Source of the DNA: Dawidia soli
GTDB taxonomy: Bacteria; Bacteroidota; Bacteroidia; Cytophagales; Cyclobacteriaceae
Reading direction: 5' to 3'
NCBI RefSeq assembly: GCF_018598185.1
Contig: NZ_JAHESC010000003.1
Coordinates: forward strand, 186,001-250,000
DNA length: 64,000 nucleotides
Within the stretch, counting starts at the first letter, position 1. Every line of letters begins with the position of its first letter. This document shows, in pieces, positions 27,302 to 36,073 of the stretch. The notes under the pieces are model-generated. The model was not told where the DNA came from, did not search any database, and worked only from the letters and a program-made list of their open reading frames with translations. The position numbers and the translations under genes are program-made.

Positions 27302-30300
27302 ATGAACCCCAATATAAAGAAGTGGATCGTCAGGCCACTGCTCATACTCCTGATCACCGTTGTTGTCCTGGCCGGTATCGGCCTGATCGCGCTCCTTACC
27401 CAGCAGCAGCGCCTTGTCAACCTGGCCGTAGCCGGGGTCAACAAACAATTCAAAGGCGAACTGACCATCGAAACCAGCAGCATCTCGCCCTTCAAGAACT
27501 TTCCCTACGTGTCGGTAGCCCTGCACGAAGTGCGTTTCTTCCCGACCAAAGCCACCGCCGGCAGACCCCTCGCAGAGATCGGCCGTATTTACGTAGGCTT
27601 CAGCCTGCCCGATATACTCCGGCAGCAATACAACGTACGCCGGCTCTTTATACAAGGCGGCTACGTAGACCTGGTCCGCCAGGAGAACGGCCAGCTCGAC
27701 ATTGTCGAAGCTACCGCCATCCAGGCCGACACCACCCGGCAGTCTGCGCCACAGACCGGCGAAGCCGCCGCCTTTGAAATCGACCTGCAACGCGTAGTAT
27801 TAAAGGACCTTACCGTTTCCTACGCCGACAAAGCCAGCGGCCAACAGATCAGCACGTCCATTGAAAAGCTGGTCTCGTCCTTCCGCATCGATAGCGCCAA
27901 CATCACCGCAGCCCTCGACGGCGGCATGGTCCTCGACCTTGTCACACCCACCGACACGAGCTTCTTCCGCCACAAGCACCTGCAGGTGGACCTTAAAGCC
28001 GACTACAACACCGCCAGCCAACACCTTACCGTCACCACCGGCGGCCTCCTGCTCGAACAAGCCTCGTTCAACGTCACCGGTACAGCCAGTCTGTCACCCC
28101 AGACCGTGGTCGACTTCCACATCCGGGGCGACAAACCCGACTTCAACCTCATGAACGCATTCCTGCCGGCCAATGCCAGGGACGCGCTCAAGCCGTTCCA
28201 ATACGACGGCCGTATATACTTCGACGGCAAGGTGAAAGGTGTCGTGGCGGAAAATCAACTGCCCCATATCGAAGTAACCTTCGGCTGCGAAGAAGCCTGG
28301 TTCCTCAACACAGCGTCCGATAAAAAAGTAGATCAGCTGGGCTTTAAAGGATACTACACCAACGGTCGCGAGAACTCGCTGAAGACGTCGGAGCTACACA
28401 TCACCAACGTCAACGCCCGTCCGGAGAAAGGCATCTTCAAAGGCAACTTCGTCATGCGCGACTTTACCGACCCCCATGTGCTCATGCAGATCAAGTCGGA
28501 ACTGGAATTAAAATTCCTCGGGCAATTCCTCGGCATCCCCGGTCTGCAACAGATCACCGGCAAGATCAAGCTCGACATGAACTTCAAAGAGCTGGCCGAC
28601 ATCGAGCTGCCCGAACAGGCCCTGAACAAACTGAAAGACGGTCTGCAAAGCGAGCTCAGCGTCGAGAACCTCGCCTTCCGTGTGCCCGGCTACCCGCACC
28701 AGATCCGCGACATGAACGTACACGCCAAGATGAAAGACGGCCGCATCACGCTCGACTCGGTCTTCCTGCGCATCGGCAACTCCGACCTGCGCATCGACGG
28801 CAGCCTCAGCGACCTGCCCGCGCTGCTGCACCATCCTGAAAAGTCCGTCACGGTCACGATGAACGCCCGCAGCCAGAACATCATCCTCAAAGAGCTGTTC
28901 GCCCACGATACGGCCCTGTCGCGCAAGATGCAGGAAGAGATCCACGGCTTCAATATCGGCGTGGCGTTGCAAACGTCGGCCAATCAGTTAAAACACCCCG
29001 CGCCACTTCCCAAAGGGAAGCTCGAGCTCAAGAACCTCAGTGCCTCGTTCAAAAAATACCCGCACGCATTCCATGACCTGGGTGCCACACTCACCATCAA
29101 CGACACCGCCCTGCTGCTGCGCAACTTCACCGGCATGATCGACAAGTCCGACATTCGTTTCAGCGGCCGCGTGGTGAATTACCAACTATGGTTTGCCGAC
29201 CATAAAAAAGGCAAGACCCAGATCGCCTTCGACTTTAAGTCCAACCGCTTTGCCATGGACGACCTGCTCGGGCCTATCAGCCGCAAGCTCATCCCGCCCG
29301 GCTATCGCCACGAAGAGGCCAACGACGTATGGCTGCGCTCCAAGATCGACCTGAAGTACGACACCGTCTTTAAGATCGCCCGCATCAAGATTGCCAACAT
29401 CTCCGCCAACCTCAAACAACACGGCCTGCAGCTCAAGGACATCAAGGGCAGGCTGGTATATGCCTCGAAGATCATAAAAGCCGACACGCTGCGCGGCACC
29501 ATCGGTCGCAGCGACTTCGATGTAAATTTCCGCTACTACACCGGTGACAACCCCAAATACAAAGAGAAACACAATTACCTCTACTTCAACTCCAAATTCC
29601 TCGACATCGACCAGATCACACAATACGACTTTTCGGCCGGCGTAGACAGTGCCGACGCCACTACCCCCACCGTGGCCACCACAACACCCGCCGCCAACAC
29701 CGCGACCGGCAGTAAAGATACCAGCCAGCACGCAGCCGCGTTCAACGTCTTCATGATCCCCTTCTCGACATTCGACGTACAAGTGAATATCGGCAAGCTG
29801 AAATACAACAGGCTTTGGTTGCGCGACGCCCAGGCGCGCATCCGCATGCAGGAAGATCACCACATCTACATCGACACCCTGTCGACCAAGATCGCGGGCG
29901 GTACCCTGGCCATGCGTGGCCACTTCAACGGCAGCAATCCTGAAAAGATCTACCTGCGCAGCCGCATCAAGGTAGACCAGGTCGACCTCGAAAAGATGAT
30001 GCTCAAGCTCGACCACTTCGGCCAGGATGTTGTCATCAACAAAAACATCAAAGGCCGCGTCACCGGTCAGATCAAAAGCTATATCCGCATACACCCCGAC
30101 TTCGTACCGATCCTCGACAACTCCAAGGCCGAGCTAAACGTCGCCATCTACAAAGGCAGCCTGGTAAACTTCGCTCCCATGCAGGCCATGGCCGGTTACT
30201 TCAAAGACAAGAACCTGCGCATGATCAACTTCGACACGCTGCACAACGTCCTGACCTTTGCCGACGGTGTGTTGAACATCCCCTCCATGAATATCAACTC

Positions 30301-30562
30301 GTCGCTGGGCTTCGTCGAGATCTCCGGTAAACAATCGCTGGATCTGAAAATGGAGTACTACATCCGCGTACCGCTCAAGATGGTCACCAAGGTGGGCTTC
30401 AGCTCGCTGTTCGGCAAAAAGCAGGAAGAGATAGACCTCGACCAGGTCGACGCGATCGAGTACGCCGACAAAGACAAAAAAACACGCTTCATGAACCTGC
30501 GCGTAACCGGTACACCTGACGATTTCAAAATAGGCCTCGGCAAAGACAAACGCCGAAGCTAA
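27302..30562 (+). CDS. AsmA-like/TamB-superfamily inner-membrane protein
   Basis: 1086 residues. A single N-terminal membrane segment (about 13-35, LLILLITVVVLAGIGLIALL) is followed by a very long beta-rich periplasmic part. The AsmA N-terminal pattern KGELTIETSSISPFKNFPYVSV and C-terminal AsmA_2-type region (IKSYIRIHPDFVPILDNSKAELN, then FADGVLNIPSMNINSSLGF) are clear. AsmA-like proteins form long hydrophobic grooves thought to move phospholipids between membranes. There is no gene coupling with neighbours: it is flanked by a 295 bp gap and a convergent GH43 gene. Substrate and partners are unknown. Confidence 0.9.
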   Translation: MNPNIKKWIVRPLLILLITVVVLAGIGLIALLTQQQRLVNLAVAGVNKQFKGELTIETSSISPFKNFPYVSVALHEVRFFPTKATAGRPLAEIGRIYVGFSLPDILRQQYNVRRLFIQGGYVDLVRQENGQLDIVEATAIQADTTRQSAPQTGEAAAFEIDLQRVVLKDLTVSYADKASGQQISTSIEKLVSSFRIDSANITAALDGGMVLDLVTPTDTSFFRHKHLQVDLKADYNTASQHLTVTTGGLLLEQASFNVTGTASLSPQTVVDFHIRGDKPDFNLMNAFLPANARDALKPFQYDGRIYFDGKVKGVVAENQLPHIEVTFGCEEAWFLNTASDKKVDQLGFKGYYTNGRENSLKTSELHITNVNARPEKGIFKGNFVMRDFTDPHVLMQIKSELELKFLGQFLGIPGLQQITGKIKLDMNFKELADIELPEQALNKLKDGLQSELSVENLAFRVPGYPHQIRDMNVHAKMKDGRITLDSVFLRIGNSDLRIDGSLSDLPALLHHPEKSVTVTMNARSQNIILKELFAHDTALSRKMQEEIHGFNIGVALQTSANQLKHPAPLPKGKLELKNLSASFKKYPHAFHDLGATLTINDTALLLRNFTGMIDKSDIRFSGRVVNYQLWFADHKKGKTQIAFDFKSNRFAMDDLLGPISRKLIPPGYRHEEANDVWLRSKIDLKYDTVFKIARIKIANISANLKQHGLQLKDIKGRLVYASKIIKADTLRGTIGRSDFDVNFRYYTGDNPKYKEKHNYLYFNSKFLDIDQITQYDFSAGVDSADATTPTVATTTPAANTATGSKDTSQHAAAFNVFMIPFSTFDVQVNIGKLKYNRLWLRDAQARIRMQEDHHIYIDTLSTKIAGGTLAMRGHFNGSNPEKIYLRSRIKVDQVDLEKMMLKLDHFGQDVVINKNIKGRVTGQIKSYIRIHPDFVPILDNSKAELNVAIYKGSLVNFAPMQAMAGYFKDKNLRMINFDTLHNVLTFADGVLNIPSMNINSSLGFVEISGKQSLDLKMEYYIRVPLKMVTKVGFSSLFGKKQEEIDLDQVDAIEYADKDKKTRFMNLRVTGTPDDFKIGLGKDKRRS

Positions 30563-30594
30563 AAAAAACGGCTGCCCCTCAACCCGGGCAGCCG
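30561..30594 (-). terminator. Intrinsic terminator of the GH43 operon
   Basis: CGGCTGCCC (30569-30577) pairs with GGGCAGCCG (30586-30594). On the minus strand it is followed by eight T (30568-30561), placing it as terminator for the minus-strand genes ending at 30623. It overlaps the last bases of the convergent AsmA-like gene. Confidence 0.85.
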
Positions 30595-30622
30595 CAATAA
30601 CCATCAACACATAACAAACTTA

Positions 30623-32299
30623 CTAATGGATCACCACCTTGCGGGTGGTGGTACCGGTGCGCGACTGAACCTTGAGCTGATAGATTCCGGGCGTAAACCC
30701 TTCTACATTCAGCTCCGTACGCGGCGTGGTAATGGCTTGTTCTTTTATCACCTTACCCATCGGATCATACATCTTGACTATAGTCTTCTTGCCCAGCGCC
30801 CCCCGATACTCCACCGTGAGCGTGCCACGCGTAGGATTCGGATATGCCGCCAGTGACCCGTCTTCCTCAACGCTTGTGCCGAGGACTACGTTCACCACTT
30901 TTTTCTTCACGTTTGCATAGTTGAAATTAAAGGCCCCGTCGCCCATCAACACCCGCATGATGTGTTTGCCCGCCGTCAGCTGAACGTCGCGGCTCACCGT
31001 GGCATATTGCTGCCAGTTACCCGTGTTCGGCACGGCGATCGTACCGGTCTTGTCCTCCCCGTCAAACTCCACGCGGATCGAGCTCCCCGAGGCATTCTGC
31101 GACGCCACCCGCAGCTCGACGGCATACGCGCCCGCTTCTGCCACGTTCACGGTATACTCCAGCCACTCACTGCCCCCCAGCCAGCCCACGTTGTAGCCGC
31201 CTTCACCGCAGTGCTCGATATCGACAAACTCATTCGTACGATATTGTCCGCCGTTGTTCAGTGTATCGCTGTCGCTATAGGCCACGGCCGGGCCGCCGTC
31301 GTCAAAGTCTTCGGCTTCGATCTTGCCGGGGATCGGCCACGGCGTGCCTCCGTACGGCGTACCGTGCCCCTTGGTCTGGATCACTTTCTGAAGGGTACCG
31401 TCGGCGTTGTAAAACAACTTGTCCACGCAGATTGAACGCAGCCAGTCGTTCCCCGACAAAGCACTGTTGTGATAAAAGGCATACCACTGACCTTTGTACT
31501 CCACGATCGAACCGTGGTTGGTATAGCTGTCCGTCGGATCGATGTAAACACCCCTGTAGGTCCACGGCCCCAGCGGACTGGCGCTCGTCGCATACCGCAT
31601 ACGGTTGTGTTTCACACCGTCGTCGTTGTTGTCGGCGTACGACAGGTAGTATAGACCGTTGCGTTTGTGTACCCACGAGGCTTCGTGAAAATCCACCACG
31701 CCCTGCATGGGCTGCATGGCCCCGTCAAGCTCGATCATATTGGACTTTAATCTGCCACCCAGGCATACACCGCCACCGCCGTAATAAAAATATGCTTGTC
31801 CGTCGTCGTCGATAAAGACGCATGGATCGATGTGCGACTGCAACCCTTCGATATACCCCTGCACCGTAAAGTCGCTGGCAGGCTTGCTGCTGGTCGCGAT
31901 GCCGATCTTCCAGGTCGAATTCCACTCCGTACCACTCGGGTGCGGAAAGTAGAGGTAGTATGTGCCGTTCTTGTACGCGCAGTCGGGTGCCCACATAAAG
32001 CCGCCTTCCGGCCGGCCCCAGGGCACCTGGCTTGCCCGCAGGATCTCGCCGTGGTCGACCCAGTCCACCATGTTGTCGGTCGAGAAGACGTGGTACTGGT
32101 CCATCAGGTCGGCCCCTCGCGGTGGCGCGATGTCGCGCGAGGGGTATACATACAGGCGGCCATCGCTCCACACGTGGGCCGACGGATCGGCAGTATACAG
32201 GTGCTTGATAAAAGGGTTGCCGGGCATGTCCTGCGCCTGAGTCCCTGCCGGCAGGAGCAACGATCCACACAGGATCGCCAACATCAGTCTTGCGTTCAT
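30623..32299 (-). CDS. GH43 enzyme with CBM6 and type IX secretion sorting domain
   Basis: 558 residues in four parts: signal peptide (1-23), GH43 five-bladed propeller (about 28-320), CBM6 beta-sandwich (about 326-466, opening KIEAEDFDDGG and with WLEYTVNV) and a C-terminal Por secretion-tail domain (about 475-558, YPNPTRGTLTVEY and the ending GIYQLKVQS). The likely catalytic residues are Asp39 (base), Asp158 (modulator) and Glu206 (acid, FHEASW). GH43 enzymes act on xylosides, arabinosides or galactans. The tail marks it for export through the type IX system, so it is a cell-surface or free extracellular enzyme, unlike the lipoproteins around it. The gene is 10 bp after the GH71/99-like gene stop. 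Confidence 0.93.
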   Translation of the reverse strand: MNARLMLAILCGSLLLPAGTQAQDMPGNPFIKHLYTADPSAHVWSDGRLYVYPSRDIAPPRGADLMDQYHVFSTDNMVDWVDHGEILRASQVPWGRPEGGFMWAPDCAYKNGTYYLYFPHPSGTEWNSTWKIGIATSSKPASDFTVQGYIEGLQSHIDPCVFIDDDGQAYFYYGGGGVCLGGRLKSNMIELDGAMQPMQGVVDFHEASWVHKRNGLYYLSYADNNDDGVKHNRMRYATSASPLGPWTYRGVYIDPTDSYTNHGSIVEYKGQWYAFYHNSALSGNDWLRSICVDKLFYNADGTLQKVIQTKGHGTPYGGTPWPIPGKIEAEDFDDGGPAVAYSDSDTLNNGGQYRTNEFVDIEHCGEGGYNVGWLGGSEWLEYTVNVAEAGAYAVELRVASQNASGSSIRVEFDGEDKTGTIAVPNTGNWQQYATVSRDVQLTAGKHIMRVLMGDGAFNFNYANVKKKVVNVVLGTSVEEDGSLAAYPNPTRGTLTVEYRGALGKKTIVKMYDPMGKVIKEQAITTPRTELNVEGFTPGIYQLKVQSRTGTTTRKVVIH

Positions 32300-32309
32300 A
32301 AACGGTTAT

Positions 32310-33614
32310 TTATTCTCGGGTTGGTTTTGCAATGGTATAGCCGTTCTCTCCATGGAACCAGCGGGCAGCCTGCCCGACCAGCCACAGGTAATGATCGGTC
32401 TCCAGGTCCGCTTCGATGCCTGTGAACTTCAATCCCGTATCGCCATTCAACGGCACATCGCCTTCGTTCTTAACCTTGAAGATGGCCGTACCCTCGTCGA
32501 TCTCATCGAACATCGCCACATACAACGATGACGCACCTTGCAGCTTGGCACCCCACACCTGGCGCCACAAAAAGTCGCCCTTCAGCCGCGGGATGGAATT
32601 ATACAGGCCCGGATCGTTGTGCATGTTCGCCCAGCTAAAGCCCGGAAACACCAGCGGCACATAGTCCACGCCGTTGGCCTTGCACCACTTGACATCTTCC
32701 GCCACATTGTTCGGGTTATAGCCGTTGATATCATAGCGACCCACCGCCCACGGCATAATGATATCCGCCTTCTTGATCAGGGCGTGCAGCGCCGCGTCCT
32801 TTTCTGTATCGGCCCCGTTGGTGCGCCAGTAATACGGCACCCCCAGCATGATCGACACCTTGTTCGTGGCCTTGAGCTTATCCACCAGCGCCGTGACGTC
32901 CGCCGTCGTATAGGCACGGTTGTCGTTAAAGCCGACGCCCCAGATCACCACCAGCGGCTTGCCGCGATGGCGCAGGTAGGTAGGATTCTCCTGGCTGTCG
33001 AGCAGGTTAAAAAGCTCCTGAAGCTCTTCCCAGTCATCGTACAGGTACGCCACATCCGCAGGCGAGCTGCCGCTCAGGTCATACATCACGCTGATGGCAC
33101 GTTCGTATTTCCGGGCAGCCTTCAGCGCATTCTCCAGCACCTTGTTAAAGTGACGCTTGCCGCTGGCGTTAGACGGCTTGATCTCCCCCACAAAGCGCTG
33201 CATGTGCACACCGTCCAGGCCATAGTCCTTCATCCACTTGAAGTGCAGGTCCACTGTCGACTCGTCATACGGACTATATACATAAGCGCTCGATCCGTCA
33301 GGATACCGAAAGGCCGTTTCATAGGTCTTGGTATACTCACGCACATCGGGCCACAGGTCTACATTCGTACAGCCGGGGAAGAATCCGCAACCATTCTTCT
33401 GGTAGTGGTACCAGCCGCGGTTCGACTCATCACCCTCGGCGGCAAACCACCCCTGGTACCCCGCCATCACCAGCTTCGTATACGACGGGTACTTTACATT
33501 TGCGTCCACATCGGTAGAGTCCTCCGGCTCCGGCACGGGATCGGAGTCGCTGGAGCTGCAGGCCATGGCCATCAACGGAAAAATCAGTAAGGCTAAGATC
33601 TTCAGTAGTTTCAT
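32310..33614 (-). CDS. GH71/99-like lipoprotein
   Basis: 434 residues with a lipobox ending MAMACSSSDSD (Cys19) and an acidic linker of about 20 residues. The catalytic-type domain runs from about 42 to 400, starting SYTKLVMAGYQGWF, with WMKDYGLDGVHMQRF, YDLSGSSPADVAYLYDDW and PGFSWANMHND, which match the TIM-barrel GH99/GH71-like group. GH99 enzymes are endo-acting alpha-mannosidases or alpha-mannanases. The sequence is clearly related to this clan but I cannot place the catalytic glutamates, so the specificity is open. It is flanked by GH43-CBM6 and GH92 genes in one minus-strand cluster, which favours an alpha-mannan role. Confidence 0.78.
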   Translation of the reverse strand: MKLLKILALLIFPLMAMACSSSDSDPVPEPEDSTDVDANVKYPSYTKLVMAGYQGWFAAEGDESNRGWYHYQKNGCGFFPGCTNVDLWPDVREYTKTYETAFRYPDGSSAYVYSPYDESTVDLHFKWMKDYGLDGVHMQRFVGEIKPSNASGKRHFNKVLENALKAARKYERAISVMYDLSGSSPADVAYLYDDWEELQELFNLLDSQENPTYLRHRGKPLVVIWGVGFNDNRAYTTADVTALVDKLKATNKVSIMLGVPYYWRTNGADTEKDAALHALIKKADIIMPWAVGRYDINGYNPNNVAEDVKWCKANGVDYVPLVFPGFSWANMHNDPGLYNSIPRLKGDFLWRQVWGAKLQGASSLYVAMFDEIDEGTAIFKVKNEGDVPLNGDTGLKFTGIEADLETDHYLWLVGQAARWFHGENGYTIAKPTRE

Positions 33615-33648
33615 ATCACAGGTTTAGGTAATTCAAATCGGGAGTGCT

Positions 33649-35931
33649 TTATTTTCCTCGCGGCTGCGCAGACATCGTAAATTCCAGCGTTCCGCCCTTC
33701 GCCAGGTCGGCATGGAAAAAGAACGGCGTGCGCAAGACCTTACCGTTCAGCTTCGCCTGTTGCACATACCGGGTCTGCGCCGTGTTGTGCGGCGCCTTGA
33801 TCACAAATTTCTTGCCACCGTCCAGGTGGACCGTCACCTCCTCGAACAACGGCCGCCCCAGGGTATACGTCGGATCGCCCGGGTTTACCTGGTAGAAGCC
33901 CAGGCTGCTCAGGATATACCATGCCGACATCTGTCCGCAATCTTCATTACCCGACAATCCATTCTGATCGTTAAAATAGAGTGTGGTCAGGATCTGATCC
34001 ACCAACGCCTGCGTCTTCCACGGCTGGCCTACATAGTTATACAAATACGCGATGTGGTGGCTCGGCTCATTACCGTGCGCATACTGGCCGATCAACCCCG
34101 AAATATCCGCCGACACATTCTGACCCGCGAGGTCCGAGTCGGCCGCAAACAAACTGTCGAGGCGCATCGCGAACGCCGCCTTGCCGCCGTGCAGCGCTAC
34201 CAATCCCTCCACATCGTGCGGCACAAACCACGACCACTGGTACGCATTCCCCTCCACATATTCGTCTTCGCGGTGATTCGAGAAGCGCGGGTTGAACGGC
34301 GACTTCCACGTGCCATCAGTTTTTTTACCACGCATAAACCCCGTGGTCTTATCAAAGTAGAGTTGATACCGCTTAGACCGCGCGCTGAATTTCTCATAGT
34401 CCGCCGTCTTGCCCAACGCCTTGGCCATTTGTGCTATACACCAGTCGTTATAAGCGTATTCCAGTGCCTTCGATACCGACTCGTTCTCTTTGTCGCACGG
34501 TATAAAGCCCAGCGTCTGGTTATAATACTTCGCCTTAGGCATCAGGTTCCGTTTGATCTCCTCATCGGGAAACGACACATTGATCGTGTCATACGTCGAA
34601 GCATGTACGATCGCCTGGTACGCTTTCTCCACGTCAAAATTGCGATAGCCCTTGAAATAGGCGTCCACGATCACCGGCACCGAGTGGTAACCGATCATCG
34701 TACCCGTCTCGTTAGACGACAGCTCCCACATCGGCAACACGCCCCGCTCCTCGTACTTCCGCACCAGGGCGCGGATCCACGCTTCATTGCGTGCGGGGTT
34801 GATGATGGTCATCAGCGGGTGGAATGCCCGGAAGGTATCCCACAGCGAAAACACGGTATAATTATCCGAACCGTTGGCGGTATGTGTGCGCGTATCCATA
34901 CCACGGTAACGACCGTCGGCATCGGTATAAATATTCGGACTGATCGCCGTGTGATACAGCGCCGTGTAGAAGATCTTCTGCTGGTCGGGCGTACCGCCTT
35001 TGATCTCGATCTTGCCGAGCCATGCTTCCCACGCGGCCGCGGCCGCCGCATGTACCGCGGCGAAATCCCACCCGGCAATTTCACGCATCACGTTGTTGCG
35101 TGCACCGTCATAGTCTACCGCCGAGATGCCCACTTTCGCCAGCACCGCGTTGCCCGCGCCGTTCCTGAACTTCAGCAGCGCCTTCGCGCCGCGCAGGTTG
35201 GTCGTTCGTACGGAGGCATCCAGTAACGCCTCGTTGACAGCCAACGTGCACGTAAACGGCTCCGAAAAAACAGCGTGAAAATATACATGCTGATCGCGCG
35301 CCCAGCCTTTGGTCACCTTCCGGCCGCGCAGCTCGTGGTCGTTGATGATCTCGATCTCGTTGACCACGTTCTGATGGCTTTGCAACGTATGGCCCACATC
35401 CACGATCAATCCGGCGTCGCTGCCCGCGGGAAAAGTGTAGCGGTGCATCCCCGCGCGCGTGGTCGCCGTCAGCTCGGCCTTTACGTTATAATCTTTGAGG
35501 GTCACCGTATAGTATCCCGGCGACGCATGCTCGGTGCCCGGCACTTTGGCCGAACAATATCCCGCGTCAGGCGTCTCGGCAGTACCTTGCGCCAGCGGCT
35601 GCGCACCCGTGGTCGGCATAAACAAAATGTCGCCATAATCACCGATGCCCGTGCCGCTCAGGTGCGTGTGCGAAAAACCGAGGATAGCCGGGTCGGAACT
35701 GTGATAACCAGAGCAGGCATCCCATCCATTCAAGCGTGTATCGGGACTGAGCTGCACCATGCCGTACGGCACGGTCGCCCCGGGGAATGTGTGGCCGTGG
35801 CCCCCCGTACCGATGAATGGGTCCACCAGGTCGACTTTGTGAGAAACAGGAGCGCGTGACTCCCGCGGAGGTTGTGCATATGCACCGCTCCCTACTATAA
35901 TAAGGAGTCCTAAAGCGGATAACATCTTCAT
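33649..35931 (-). CDS. GH92 alpha-mannosidase
   Basis: 760 residues from the ATG at 35931, which gives a direct signal peptide (MKMLSALGLLIIVGSGAYAQ); the longer frame start at 35976 adds 15 residues before it. Motifs of a complete GH92 are FPGATVPYGMVQLSPDT, LWDTFRAFHPLMTIINPARN, EGNAYQWSWFVPHDVEG and GNEDCGQMSAWYILSSLGFY, carrying the expected acid (Glu) and base (Asp) residues. It removes terminal alpha-linked mannose. It is the most canonical of the three GH92 genes in the window. It is divergent from the sensor-regulator gene at 36074, with a 142 bp shared control region. Confidence 0.95.
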   Translation of the reverse strand: MKMLSALGLLIIVGSGAYAQPPRESRAPVSHKVDLVDPFIGTGGHGHTFPGATVPYGMVQLSPDTRLNGWDACSGYHSSDPAILGFSHTHLSGTGIGDYGDILFMPTTGAQPLAQGTAETPDAGYCSAKVPGTEHASPGYYTVTLKDYNVKAELTATTRAGMHRYTFPAGSDAGLIVDVGHTLQSHQNVVNEIEIINDHELRGRKVTKGWARDQHVYFHAVFSEPFTCTLAVNEALLDASVRTTNLRGAKALLKFRNGAGNAVLAKVGISAVDYDGARNNVMREIAGWDFAAVHAAAAAAWEAWLGKIEIKGGTPDQQKIFYTALYHTAISPNIYTDADGRYRGMDTRTHTANGSDNYTVFSLWDTFRAFHPLMTIINPARNEAWIRALVRKYEERGVLPMWELSSNETGTMIGYHSVPVIVDAYFKGYRNFDVEKAYQAIVHASTYDTINVSFPDEEIKRNLMPKAKYYNQTLGFIPCDKENESVSKALEYAYNDWCIAQMAKALGKTADYEKFSARSKRYQLYFDKTTGFMRGKKTDGTWKSPFNPRFSNHREDEYVEGNAYQWSWFVPHDVEGLVALHGGKAAFAMRLDSLFAADSDLAGQNVSADISGLIGQYAHGNEPSHHIAYLYNYVGQPWKTQALVDQILTTLYFNDQNGLSGNEDCGQMSAWYILSSLGFYQVNPGDPTYTLGRPLFEEVTVHLDGGKKFVIKAPHNTAQTRYVQQAKLNGKVLRTPFFFHADLAKGGTLEFTMSAQPRGK

Positions 35932-36073
35932 AGGCTGGTTGCTGATAAGGAATGCCTCGAAAATATCCGCACACACTTAAAAACAGATTAATATCCGCTT
36001 AAACCCGCAGTGCAAACGTTTTTTAATTCTGATTATGCGGTTTTTTGAGTAAATTGTCACTATTGTAAATCTT

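Noticed and set aside
36011-36025. Operator-like GCAAACGTTTTTTAA between the GH92 gene and the regulator
   Set aside because: Resembles the 23256 site only over the AAACGTTTT core; too AT-rich and too short a match to call a shared operator.
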